Assembly (NCBI GenBank): GCA_031216915.1
Contig: CM062292.1
Span: 73,018,956-73,082,955 of the forward strand
DNA length: 64,000 bases
Origin: Pictodentalium vernedei
Taxonomy: Eukaryota > Mollusca > Scaphopoda > Dentaliida > Dentaliidae
Direction of reading: 5' to 3'
Positions 43,118 to 53,775 of the stretch are shown here, one piece after another (within the stretch, counting starts at the first letter, position 1; every line of letters starts with the position of its first letter). The translations under genes were made by a program, and so were the position numbers. The notes below the pieces were generated by a model that was given only the letters and a program-made list of their open reading frames with translations, was not told the DNA's origin and ran no database searches.

Positions 43118-45317
43118 AAGTGTCAATGACACTGTAGCTCAACTTGTCAAGACAAAGACATGTACATGTATAGTATGTGACACAGCAATGACAAACATCT
43201 AGGTAATGACCTGATAACAAAGGTACATCTAAAGTATTGTAATGGTCTGTACATAAATACTGAGCGTTGCCTGTAACAAATGTATAGGTAAAGTATTGTA
43301 AAGGTGGGTGACAGTCAGATGCTAAACTAGAAAAGAAATCTTTGAGTCCCAGAGTGGGTCTGACTGAACCCCAAAATATTTGTTCTCATAGCACAGTGAT
43401 AACAAAGGCACCCCAAAACACACTCATTCCTGTCCCAAGGTGAAAACAAAGGTACCCAAGAAGTTTCGTGAAGATCAGTTCACAAATATGAGCTGTGTAG
43501 AAGTTGTGACAAAAAACTGATTGGACATAATTTCGGTACAAAATGGCCACTGGCAGCCATCTTGACTTTTGGACCGCGCCCAGAAACATTCGTTCTCGTC
43601 CCAAGGTGATAACAAAGGTACCCAAGAAGTTTTGTGAAGATCGGTTCATAAATACAGCCTCTAGCCCGAGCCGTATTGACATGTGCACTTACAGAGTATA
43701 AGTAGCACTGAATAAATCAAAGTTCATCTAATTTGCATAATTTCTGCACGAGAAAAAAACCCGTACTATATGTGATGTATTCCATGTTACTAAACATTCA
43801 TACAAAAATTTATTCAAATCAGAACTTTCATACAGAAGTTCTGTACAAAAGACTGATTGCACTAATTTTGGTACAAAATGGCTGCTGGTGGCCATCTTGA
43901 ATTTCGGACCACACCCAAAAACACTCGTTCTCATCCCACGGTAATAACAAAGGTACCCAAGAAGTTTCGTAAAGATCGGTTCATAAATACGGCATCTAGC
44001 CTGAGCCGTATAGAAGTTGTGTACAAAAAACTGATTAGACCTAATTTCGATACAAAATGGCCACTGGCAGCCATCTTGAATTTTGGACCGCACCCAGAAA
44101 CACTCATTCCTGTCCCAAGGTAATAACAAAGGTACCCAAGACGTTTCGTGAAGATCGGTTCATAAATACAGACTCTAGCCCGAGCCGTATTGACATGTGT
44201 ACTTACTGTGTGTAAGCAGCACTGAAAAAATCAAAGTTCATCTAATTTGCATAATTTCTGCACGAGAAAAAAACCTGTATTATATGTGATGTATCCCATG
44301 GTACTAATCATTCACATAAAAAATTATTCAAATCAGGGCTTTCATATGGAAGTTCTGTGCAAAAATCTGATTGCACCAAATTTCGTACAAAATGGCTGCC
44401 ATCGGCCATCTTGAATTTCGGACCGGACCCCAAAACACTCGTTCTCGTCCCACGGTGATAACAAAGGTACCCAAGAAGTTTTGTAAAGATCGGTTCATAA
44501 ATACGGCCTCTATCCCGAGCCGTATTGGCATTTGCACTTACAGTGCTGAAAGTAACACCAAAAAACATCAAAGTTAGTCTAATTTGCATAATTTACGCAC
44601 GAGAAAAAAACCTGTATTATATGTGATGTATCCCATGGTACTAAACATTCATACAAAAAATTATTCAAATCAGAGCTTTCATATGCAAGTTCTCTACAAA
44701 AAACAGATTTCTGCATCGTCGGTACAAAATGGCAGCTGGCAGCCATCTTGAATTTCGGACCGCACCCAAAAACACTCGTTCTCGTCCCACAGTCATAACA
44801 AAGGTACTCAAGAAGTTCCGTAAAGATCGGTTCATAAATACGGCCTCTAGCCCGAGCCATAGCAGCTTGGCACTTACAGCTCTGAAAGTAACACTAAATA
44901 AATCAAAGTCAGTCTAATTTGCATAATTTACGCACGAGAAAAAAACCCGTATTATATGTGATGTATCCCATGGTACTAAACATTTATACAAAACTTTATT
45001 CAAATCAGAACTTTTATACAGAAGTTCTGTACAAAAAACTGATTTTTGCATCATCGGTACAAAATGGCCGCTGGCAGCCATCTTGAATTTCGGACCACAC
45101 CTAAAAACAGTCGTTCCCGTCCCAGGGTCATAACAAAGGTACTCAAGAAGTTTCGTAAAGATCGGTTCATAAATACGACCTCTAGCCCGAGCCATAGCCA
45201 ATTGTTGACGTACGGACAGACGGACAGATGGACGGACGGACAGATGGACGGATGGACAGACGGACGGACGACGGGCCATGACAATAGCTCAAATTTGACT
45301 TCGTCAAAGTTGAGCTA
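43118..45317 (+). mobile_element. Tandem-core element F2, long copy
   Basis: The start gtgtcaatgacactgtagct is followed by core repeats of about 338 bp with partial duplications. The anchor taatttgcataatt...cacgagaaaaaaacc recurs at about 43733, 44246, 44580 and 44918. A GGACGGACAGATGGAC minisatellite (45212-45275) and a terminal hairpin agctcaaatttgac-ttc-gtcaaagttgagct (about 45287-45317) close the element. Open frames inside the core are repeat artefacts. Confidence 0.75.
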
Positions 45318-45860
45318 AAAATAAACATTAAATAATAAATTCTGACACATCGCATGTGTATCTGTAACCCATGCATCATACAACTTCACAACACACATTA
45401 ACATCAAAGTTATTTTTCAATTAAGACACAAAGTATGTGTGCTCAGTATATTCCTGGTTAATATAACCATGTGTATTATACATGTATTCTTATACACAAA
45501 ACCGTACACACACTATTTACGGGAATAAGCACAATCTTCACAAGAGAACAATATTGTGTGATTGAAGAATTAATAACGATTTTCTCCCCACCACCCTAAT
45601 ATTGCCCAGCACTGAACATGCTTATGTGGTATAAAGCTTTCGTAATTGGTGATTTATCAATGAAATTCTGTAGTATAACAGGCCCCAATACGTTTTCTTT
45701 TGTGTCCTATTTCAACCATCAGAATTGGCATAATCGGCAGAGAAATAATCGGTAAGAGGTTCATAGCAAGTTTCGATAATCGGTTCATCACTGGTGACTG
45801 ATAGTCACCGATACTGGTGATTATGTTCAGATTGCAGAACTAACTAGAAGTGTTTTAGCA
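45318..45860. other. No gene seen
   Basis: AT-rich. The stretch 45770-45850 (ctgatagtcaccgatactgg type) recurs in diverged form at 47525-47605. Confidence 0.45.
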
Positions 45861-46992
45861 CACTAAAACATATGTCTCCCCTTCCTTTCTATTTTATGCA
45901 CTACAAATGATATATACACAAAAATATTGACAACCATACCAGATATGTAAGGTCTAGCTCTAAAGAGAAATAAGTTATGATGACACTGGCAAATAATACT
46001 CTATAAAATATCTAAACTTGACTTTGGGGTCAGAGGTCAAGGTCACATGCAGTTCATCAAGGTAGCGGACATGCGGTTTCATGGAGACACATCCACATGT
46101 CCAAAAAAAAAATCTGGTCTGGACTATTTACTCCCTATTTAAAGTACATAAAATTGACCTTGAGGTCAAGGTCACATGAAGGTCATGATTACATGTGATA
46201 TGCGGTCTAACTGCGATACATCCACATCTCAAATATCTAAGTCCTAGGTCAAAAAACAAAAAAGTTCTGGTCTGGATAATTATTCCCTATTTGAAGTACA
46301 TAAACTTGACTTTAAGGTCAGAGGTCAAGGTCACATGAAGGTCATCGAGGTAGACGACATGCGGTCTCATGGTGACACATCCACATGTCAAATAACCAAG
46401 TCCTAGGTCAAAAAAGAAAAAAATTCTGGTCTGGACAATTACTCCCTATTTGAAGCACACAAATTTGACCTTGAGGTCAAGGTTACATGAAGGTCACAAT
46501 GGTATGCAACACACCGGCTTATGGTGATACATCCATGTGCCAAATATCTAAGGCCTGGCTCAAAAGACAAACAAGTTTTGGTCCGGACAAAGTTTCCTTG
46601 AAAAAAGCACAAATCTGACCTTCAGATCAAAGGTCAAGGTCAAATGAGGGTCACAATGGTACGCTACACACCGGCTCATGGTGATACATCCACATGCCAC
46701 ATATCTAAAGCCTGACTCAAAATACAAAAAAGTTCTGGTCCAGACAGTTTCCCTTAAAAAAAAGCGCATAAATCTGACCTTCAGGTCAAAGGTCAAGGTC
46801 ACATGAAGGTCACTATGGTACACTGCACACCGGTTCATGGTGATACATCCACATGCCAAGTATCTAAGGTGTAGGTCAAAAGACAAAAAACTTATGGCCC
46901 GGACAAAGTTTGTATGAGAAGAAGAAGAAGAAGAAGAAGAAGAAGAATATGCACTAAAACAATATGTCTCCCTTCTGGGAAGGGGGGACATA
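45861..46992 (+). mobile_element. Tandem-core element F4 (six units of ~130-160 bp, GAA repeat, 3' hairpin)
   Basis: It begins actaaaacatatgtctcccc. The core anchor ggtcaaggtcaca recurs at about 46034, 46164, 46323, 46474, 46632 and 46791. A GAA microsatellite (46917-46945) and a hairpin tatgtctcccttc-tgg-gaaggggggacata follow. The first bases of the element match the hairpin arm, tying its two ends together. Confidence 0.75.
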
Positions 46993-47042
46993 ATTAACAA
47001 ATAAATTAATTCATGTGTTCTACAGTTAAAATATAGATATTA

Positions 47043-47438
47043 CAGTAGAACCCTGTTAATTGAATAGCCACTGAAAATTATTCAATTAACATGAGTATTC
47101 AATTAACAAGGATTGTTTCACTTTCCTGTATTCATGAAATAAACTTAGCATTTATTTTATTATATCTAGTTTGACAGAGCTCCATAAAGATTAAATGCCT
47201 ATAGTGCGTACTGAGGCCAAATTGGTCTAAAACAAAGGAAAACTAGGGTGAGTCAGGGTAATTTTTCGACACGTTACAATATTTTTTATTTAATTAACAG
47301 GAGTTTACTCTATAACCTATATTCAATTAACAGGTTAAATTTGTACTGGTGGTATGGTAAATGGTTTTGTGTTGGGAAATTATATTCAATAAACAGGGTT
47401 ATTCAGTTAAGATATATCCAATTAAGTTGGCTCCTCTG
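47043..47438 (+). mobile_element. pogo/Tigger-like MITE, copy 3, half palindrome deleted
   Basis: TA is at 47041-47042 and 47439-47440, with ends cagtagaaccctgttaattg and ggctcctctg. Only the left arm of the central palindrome remains (tatatctagtttgacagagc). Confidence 0.75.
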
Positions 47439-47442
47439 TACT

Positions 47443-47520
47443 GGGGCTGCACAGTATTTAAATTTCAAGACCTGTATTGTTATTGAAAAAAATATCGCGA
47501 TATATACCGGTATACCTTTG
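47443..47520. mobile_element. Probable hAT end fragment
   Basis: ggggctgcacagtattt, followed by 'atatcgcgatatataccggt' motifs, resembles the ends of the two hAT elements at 22817 and 60438. No partner end was found. Confidence 0.35.
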
Positions 47521-47914
47521 ATTAGTTCAGAATCTGACCGTAGTCATCAGTACCTGTGACTGATAGTCGCCGATACTGATGATCATGTTCAGATTGCTGG
47601 ACTAATTAACAAATAAATTTAATTCATGTGTTCTACAGTTGTACAAATTCAGTTGCCAAAAATTAACTTCACGATTTTTTTTTGTGTTTTCATACAAGAT
47701 CTTGTAATATCTTGCACAAAAATACTATACAAATATAGTGTTCAACCGATGATTGGAACAGACACCACAATCGGTCGATTGTGGGCAATTGGATGACAAA
47801 GGCAACCACTCCTGGAACATCAGTTCAACCGATTGTTACCAAGCATTTTGTGATAATTCATTAACCACATTTTATTATCTTCTGCAATTGTTCAATTGTT
47901 AATGTTATATATTT

Positions 47915-48155
47915 ATTTATTGGTGTTTAAGGTCACAGTGACATATTTTTACACAATGGCTAATCATGACCACAACATGAGTATCAACTCATGACCAAGG
48001 GTGAGTGTTAATAAGCCATACATGTTGCCCATTTTAGAGAGGGTTTGCACCTCCCAAGCATTGGTGACTAGGTCCTATTATTACCAGTAAAACAGAGCCT
48101 GTTTACCGCAGTGAACAGGCACTGCTTCACATCCCGGGGTTCCCGTGAAGACATA
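47915..48155 (-). repeat. SINE-like family C, nested copy
   Basis: The tail is tatttatttattggtgttta; the body tttagagagggtttgcacct continues to gttcccgtgaag. No clear duplication was found. It replaces about 17 bases of the host MITE. Confidence 0.75.
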
Positions 48156-48638
48156 CCATTCAATAATGTTGAGAAGCAACCACAATGTGCATTCTTAATC
48201 TCTCTCAATGCCCCTTTATGGGATATACAAGTTAAACAACATGTAAAGCTTACAACTGAGTGTACTTGCTGCAATCGCCAGTTCATACCAGAAAAGTGAA
48301 GGTTGCACACAATTGACTAAGGTCGTAGTATTATTTATTTATTTATTGGTGTTTAAGGTCACATACTTATGCACAATGGCTAATCGTGACCGTGACAGTT
48401 TTACGGGTGGAGGAAGCCGGAGTACCCGGAGAGAACCACCGAGCAACGACGAGCAGCTGTCAGCTCTCCAACATCGTAACTCTGAACTCTGTACCGCAGC
48501 ACAGGCAGGGTTAGATTGGTTGAAGACATGCGCACCATGGACGTGCAGTACGCCTCAGTACACAGCGTCATCGTGCCCCCATGTAGGCAATCGGAGTGAA
48601 GTGTCTTGCCCAAGGACACAACGCGGTTGCCGCAGGTG

Positions 48639-48649
48639 GGATTCGAACC
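48639..48649 (-). promoter_or_regulatory. pol III B box of the SINE
   Basis: The minus strand reads ggttcgaatcc, a consensus B box, about 33 bases after the A box. Confidence 0.8.
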
Positions 48650-48681
48650 GAGGACCCCTCGGCTTGCAGCCTGCACCTCTA

Positions 48682-48693
48682 CCAACTGAGCCA
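48682..48693 (-). promoter_or_regulatory. pol III A box of the SINE
   Basis: The minus strand reads tggctcagttgg, matching the tRNA A-box consensus. Confidence 0.75.
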
Positions 48694-49024
48694 CCGCGCC
48701 CCCGGTCGTAGTATTAAAAAAAACACTAGTTGCACGTACTTGGGCGGTAAACATGTCTCTGAGAGCCAGGTTTACCACCAAAGTGTGTGTGCGACTGGTA
48801 ATTTTACTGCGACCTCAGTCAACAAAGTTTAACACTGAAAAATGTTCAGTTTAATGTTGTTCTTTCGAGCCTCGACTTGTTTAGTGGTGCACAGTATCGG
48901 CCGATTGTGAGCTCAAATAAATGGTAATTGGTCAGCAACCATTTTTGATAATCGGTTGAACACTAAATAAATATGTTCAAACATGGTACACAGTGAGGAG
49001 AAATAAGTTCCCCAGTATCATCAG

Positions 49025-49276
49025 CAAGTCAGAAAATAAGCAGACTGTCATCTGCAAAACGAGGACTCCAGAGGGTGAATTTAGTGATGCTTCCCTGCAC
49101 AGCAGGGTAGCATCACTAAATGTACCCTCTGTGAACCTCAATCTGAAGCAGAATCTCAAAACTAAACAGAAAGAGCTACCCAGAGGATAAACTGGCCACT
49201 ATATGGAATAGCTTGATCAAATTCACCCTCTGGGGACCTCATTCTGCAAATATCAGACTGCTTATTTTCAGGCCTG
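49025..49276. mobile_element. hAT-type MITE, family D copy 2
   Basis: The exact 8-bp duplication ATCATCAG is at 49017-49024 and 49277-49284. The ends are caagtcagaaaataagcag / ctgcttattttcaggcctg. Confidence 0.88.
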
Positions 49277-49389
49277 ATCATCAGGGGCTTTGTTAAACAG
49301 TGTGAAGGTGTTTGAAGAAAAAACAAACTCTCATCAATCAACTCTCATTTTTTGAACAATAATATATTTTCAATCTCACATCGCACAAA

Positions 49390-49645
49390 CAAGCCAGAAA
49401 ATAAGCAGACTGTCATCTGCAAAATGAGGTCTCCAGAGGGTGGATTTTGTTATGCTTCCCTGCACAGCAGGGTAGCATTACTAAATTTACCCTCAGTGAA
49501 CCTCAATCTGAATCAGGATCTCAAAACTAAACAGAAAGAGGTACCCAGAGGATAAATTGGCCCACTGTATGGGATAGCATCATCAAATTTACCCTCTGGG
49601 GACCTCATTCTTCAGTAAATGTCAGTCTGCTTATTTTCTGGCCTG
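49390..49645. mobile_element. hAT-type MITE, family D copy 3
   Basis: The exact 8-bp duplication CGCACAAA is at 49382-49389 and 49646-49653. It has the same ends and interior as copy 2, 113 bases away and in the same orientation. Confidence 0.88.
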
Positions 49646-49653
49646 CGCACAAA

Positions 49654-50063
49654 GAATATCAACAGCTAATCTGTCAATCATTAAAAGGAACCAATGGGAT
49701 ATCCGAGGTCCACACAGCTAAGAAAACATCCATCAAATGCCTGTATAATTTTGTTCAAACTGTGTTTTCATTGGTATCACTAAATCAAGATAGTTGGAAA
49801 TATTTCAGGCAAAAATTCCAACAGTTGGAAATTCAAAGCACTGTTGTAACAGTTTTTTTTTTCCAAAGGTAGAATTACATTTCCATGAAAACTGCAACTG
49901 CCTACTCCCACAGACAGAATTCTGATCGAACATCGCAAGATGTTCTGACTGCTCAGTGGATCCGAGGTTAATTCCACAACCATGGTGGCATTGCACATTT
50001 TGTTCTCTTCTATTTCTAAGTTGTAGCTAGACAGGCTACTAAAGTATGCAGACATTCATTGCA
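49654..50063. other. No gene seen
   Basis: Unique AT-rich sequence; nothing recognisable on either strand. Confidence 0.45.
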
Positions 50064-50075
50064 AGTTAGCAACAT

Positions 50076-50434
50076 TATTTATTTATTTATTGATGTTTAA
50101 GGTCACATATTTATGCACAATGGCTAACCATGACAGTTTTACGGGTGGAGAAAGCCGGAGTACCCGGGGAGAACCACCGAGCAACGACGAGCAGCTGCCA
50201 GCTCCCCAACATCGTAACTCCGCGCTGCAGCACAGGCAGGGTTAGATTGGTTGAAGACATGCGTACCATCGACGTGCAGTATGCCTTAGTATACGGCGTC
50301 ATCGTGCCCCCACGCGGGCAATGGAGATGAAGTGTCTTGCCCAAGGACACAACGCGGGTGCCGCAGGTGGGATTCGAACCGAGGACCTCTCGGCTTGCAG
50401 CCTGCACCTCTACCTACTGAGCCACCGCGCTCCC
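50076..50434 (-). repeat. SINE, tRNA-like head type 1, tail A, full length
   Basis: The duplication AGTTAGCAACAT is at 50064-50075 and 50435-50446. The A box is at 50413-50424 (tggctcagtagg on minus) and the B box at 50370-50380 (ggttcgaatcc). It is a close sister of 48334-48703. Confidence 0.9.
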
Positions 50435-50582
50435 AGTTAGCAACATGCACAAAGGTGTTTTCATTTGGTTTATTAGATAATACTTGTTTCATGTTGTATC
50501 AAGCATTTTGCAGTTTCTTGAATGAAATCAGAAATTGCAGAAATATAAACAAGTTGGTCAATTTGGTGCTCACAATTGTCAT

Positions 50583-50887
50583 TTACTTATTTATTAGGGC
50601 TTCACAACACTTTAACAGCTTGGGTCATATCGTGTCGGTGACAGTTTTACGGGTGGAAGAAACCTGAGTACCCGGAGAGAACCACCAAGCAACGACGAGC
50701 AGCTGCCAGCTCCCCAATATCATAACTCTGCACTGCAGCACAGGCAGGGTTAGATTGCTTGAAGACATGCGCACCATCGACATGCAGTACCCCTTAGTAA
50801 ACGGTGTCATCATGCCCCCATGTGGACAGTCAGGTTGAAGTGCTTTGCAGGAGTCCAAATTGATCACTCAGGCAGTCACCCATCCAA
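50583..50887 (-). repeat. SINE, 5S rRNA-like head, tail B-like
   Basis: The duplication TCACAATTGTCAT is at 50570-50582 and 50888-50900. The minus strand starts ttggatgggtgactgcctga, like the 3' part of 5S rRNA, then gtgatcaatttggactcc and the common body. The tail is the 'cttcacaacactttaacagc' form rather than tail A. Confidence 0.82.
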
Positions 50888-50900
50888 TCACAATTGTCAT

Positions 50901-51399
50901 AAGCAGTTGATTAATGATACCAGAATACAGGGCACATTATGAGATCTATATGCAATGTGCTTACAGACTGCAGTTGTATTAAGACTCAAAATGTGCCTCC
51001 TGTCAGGCTGTGTCTGGGAATTTTTAAAGTTACCAGAAGTTACTACCAAAATTATGCGCAGTTTTCTTTGGCTCTGTACACTCATGAAAGACAGATATGG
51101 CCAGACAGAAAATTTTTATTTGTACTTGGTTTTGTTGAATAAATATAAAACACATATTGTGACATATACACCCAGTTAGTTAGTTAATTCATTACTCATA
51201 CTTTGTAAGAATAATGAATGGTTGTTAGTCAAGGAGTTCATTTCATTTATTAGTGTGCTGACTGCTCAGCATGACCTCATATTTGAGATGATTAATCAAC
51301 AAGAGTAACGTGAAGCATGGCATATGCCTCCTCCTGCAATACCATGGATAGCATTATGCCATCAAGAGCATGACATGTGCCTGCAGCAATCTACTAATA
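50901..51399. other. No gene seen
   Basis: Unique AT-rich sequence; nothing recognisable on either strand. Confidence 0.45.
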
Positions 51400-51850
51400 T
51401 AAACAAGTATGGCAAAAATTATTTCAATCCAACGTATGCTGACAGAGCTAGAGCAGCAAATGTGTTGGACGGGACGGACACATTTTTCAATCATCCGCTA
51501 ACATAAATAAACAAGGGCAAATAACACTGTAAATGCTCATGTGAACATAATTCTACTGTAGGATCCATTCCCCCATGCTGAGGAACAAGCATGGTAAAAT
51601 TTATTTGAATCAACATATGATGACAGAGCTAGAGCAGCAAATATGTTGGACGGACACATTTTTCAATCATTTTTCAATAATAATCCCCTAAGTTGAACAA
51701 GGGAAAATAACTCTGTAAAAGTTTACGTGAAAATGTTAATTCTGCTGTACGATCTGTTCCCCCATGTTGATGGACAAGCATTATTTGAATCCGACAAATA
51801 ATGATCGTGCAAGAGCAGCTAATATGTTGGACAGACACATTTGCATTTTA
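51400..51850. repeat. Diverged ~181-bp tandem repeat, about 2.5 units
   Basis: The anchor gacagagctagagcagcaaa recurs at about 51441 and 51622, with a diverged third copy near 51803. The units also share ttgaacaagggaaaataact-like and ttcccccatg segments. Confidence 0.7.
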
Positions 51851-52007
51851 GGGCATTCTCCACACATGAGCATTCATGCAATTGACAATACCTAATGGAG
51901 GCAGATAGGGCATACTTTCAGACTACAGTGCAAGAAACTGTCATTTTGTGCTGCTTAAAACCCTCAAATTATGTATATAGATATTTAGCTGCAGTCATTT
52001 AAACTGC

Positions 52008-52272
52008 ATGTCCTTCAGCAAGACACTTCACCCCCATTGCCCACTTGGGGGCACAGAGGCATTGTGTACTAAGGCATACTTCACATGGATGGGACACTTG
52101 TCTTCAACCAATGCTGACCCTGCTTGTGTGGAGTTAGTATGTTGGGGAGCCTGACAGTTGTTTGTAATTGCTCAGTGGTTCTCTCCAGGTACTCCAGCTT
52201 CCTCCACATGTAAAACTGTCACAGTCATGAGGTGACCCAGGTTGTCGAAAGTGTTGTTAAACCCCAATAAAT
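52008..52272 (+). repeat. SINE, tail B, 5'-truncated
   Basis: The duplication ATTTAAACTGC is at 51997-52007 and 52273-52283. It begins in the body at tgtccttcagcaagacactt and ends with tail B (gacccaggttgtcgaaagtg, then accccaataaat). Confidence 0.85.
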
Positions 52273-52283
52273 ATTTAAACTGC

Positions 52284-53199
52284 TTTGAGATCTCTGAATG
52301 CCTTGAAACCTACCGTTACAGTCATTAAGTCAAGATTTTGAAAAATCCCCCCCAAAGGAGGGGGAGTGTGTATAAGGGGTATCCCTTTAAGAATTCATCC
52401 CTAATTGGAATTTTCATAGATCACCGAAGAACCCCCCCCCCCCCCCCCCCCAACCCCCTTGAAAACCTCCTAGCTACATTCCTGACTATGACAAACTCAT
52501 TCTGTTCTGTGATTGACCAGCACTTCACAACAGCAGTAACAAGATATGGAGGAATTTGAATTAGGAACAATTTCTTTCCATGTCTGACCATACCAGAAAA
52601 TAAGTGGTCAGACAAGGAAAATGTCAGGTACAAAAAGGCCAATGTCTGACTGAGGTTTAAAACCATCAGTCAAAATGTCTGATCCCAAAATTATTAATGA
52701 AGTTCAGTGACCAGAACATCCTGCATGCTGGAAATCACGTACATAACTAGCAAGCCTAAAATTAATGATTATTGTGTTTTCTGGTCCTGGCAAGTTGGGA
52801 AGTGTGCAGAAAGTGTCTGTACAGTTCATCAGTATTAACAGCATGTGAAGGAATACGATTTGATATTGCCATCCATGTATCTAAATTATGGGGTTTTTGT
52901 TCCAATTCAGAATGAAACCAATCATACCTGGTTTGGCAGGGCTCATTGAGTCCTGCCAAATAAGGTATGGTTGGATGAATTCTGAGCAGTTTTAGGATGA
53001 AGGTGCATGTACACCCAAAACAAATTATTTTGAATACTCAAACTCCATTTTGTAATATGTCAGATACCATTCTTAAATGACAGACATGATTCATTTGATG
53101 TCTGACATTTTGTCTGGAAGCGCAATGAAAATTATTTTCAGGCTTGTGTCTGACTGATTAAAAATCACGGAACATTTTAATAAATAACCTAATGCTGAA
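52284..53199. other. No gene seen; C-tract and a palindrome
   Basis: A C-run lies at about 52432-52452. The palindrome at 52917-52977 (arm aaccaatcatacctggtttg) has no recognised host element. Confidence 0.5.
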
Positions 53200-53775
53200 A
53201 TTAGGGCTGTCGCGACTATCATTTTTTGTAATCGACTAATCGTGACCAGTAATCGACGGTTAGTCGATTAATAGTCGCTTCCCATGATTTTTTAGCAAAT
53301 CATTCTTCTGTTCGTAAAACTCTGAAAATGACAATGGCACCAGTGTGTTCAGACGAAGTGGGGTTGTGGGAACAACAAATCGGTCCCGACTGAAGCTACA
53401 TGTAGTCCAATCTTGGACCCACAGTCTGTAATATAATTTTTGGGGTTGGTACGTCCTGTAGGACGTACCAACCCCAAAAATAATATTACTGACTGCGGGT
53501 CCATGTTTGAACTAGATTGAAGCCGATGAATTAAAATGAATTTACCAAAGAACGTTCCTGCATATGTTTCCTTTCTGCAATAAGTTTCTCGAAATTTTGA
53601 ACATTGAGATCTATGCATTCCCTCGTCAGTTTAAAGTTAATTCACCTTCATTGATCATTCACCTCACAAAACAATGCAATTCAGCCCCGACGTGTAGTAG
53701 ACGTGTACCACCTTGAAAATGAACGACGATCGACTAAAAATAAAAAACGTCGACTACTTCAATAGTCGACGGTTA
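53200..53775. mobile_element. hAT-like MITE with one clear end
   Basis: The left end tagggctgtcgcgactatca is followed by repeated tagtcgat motifs. The right part has 'aatagtcgacggttaaattt', but the terminus is not recognisable. It contains a long palindrome. Confidence 0.5.
53403..53520. repeat. Long palindrome, about 118 bp
   Basis: The inner arms ttggggttggtacgtcc and ggacgtaccaaccccaa meet at tgta. The outer arms (cttggacccacagtctg...) are imperfect. It is related to 29125-29250. Confidence 0.75.

Larger units (their letters stand above)
48334..48703 (-). repeat. SINE, tRNA-like head type 1, tail A, full length
   Basis: The copy is 370 bp with an exact 13-bp duplication GGTCGTAGTATTA at 48321-48333 and 48704-48716. 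The minus strand starts ggggcgcggtggctcagttg. The body includes gtgtccttgggcaagacact and caatctaaccctgcctgtgc, and the tail is (aaat)n. Confidence 0.9.
47736..48965 (-). mobile_element. hAT-type MITE family N, copy 2, with two nested retroelements
   Basis: The ends are tagtgttcaaccgat / atcggttgaacacta, and the flanks tacaaata and aataaata match at 6 of 8 bases. After removal of 47915-48155 and 48334-48703 the order matches the reverse of 13919-14549, including the core arm ttgggcggtaaacatg. Confidence 0.75.

Noticed and set aside
43386..45318. Repeated open frames on both strands with similar peptides
   Set aside because: They follow the ~338-bp core of element F2 on both strands, as expected for a DNA repeat and not for protein coding.
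46560..47000. 146-residue minus-strand open frame with a Ser run
   Set aside because: It spans two core repeats and the GAA microsatellite of element F4, and the Ser run is the microsatellite.
48639..48693. Genuine tRNA gene
   Set aside because: A and B boxes are present, but the sequence continues into a SINE body with tail and 13-bp target duplication; no acceptor stem is formed.
50955..51179. 74-residue plus-strand open frame
   Set aside because: No domain, AT-rich flanks and an overlapping alternative frame; no support for coding.
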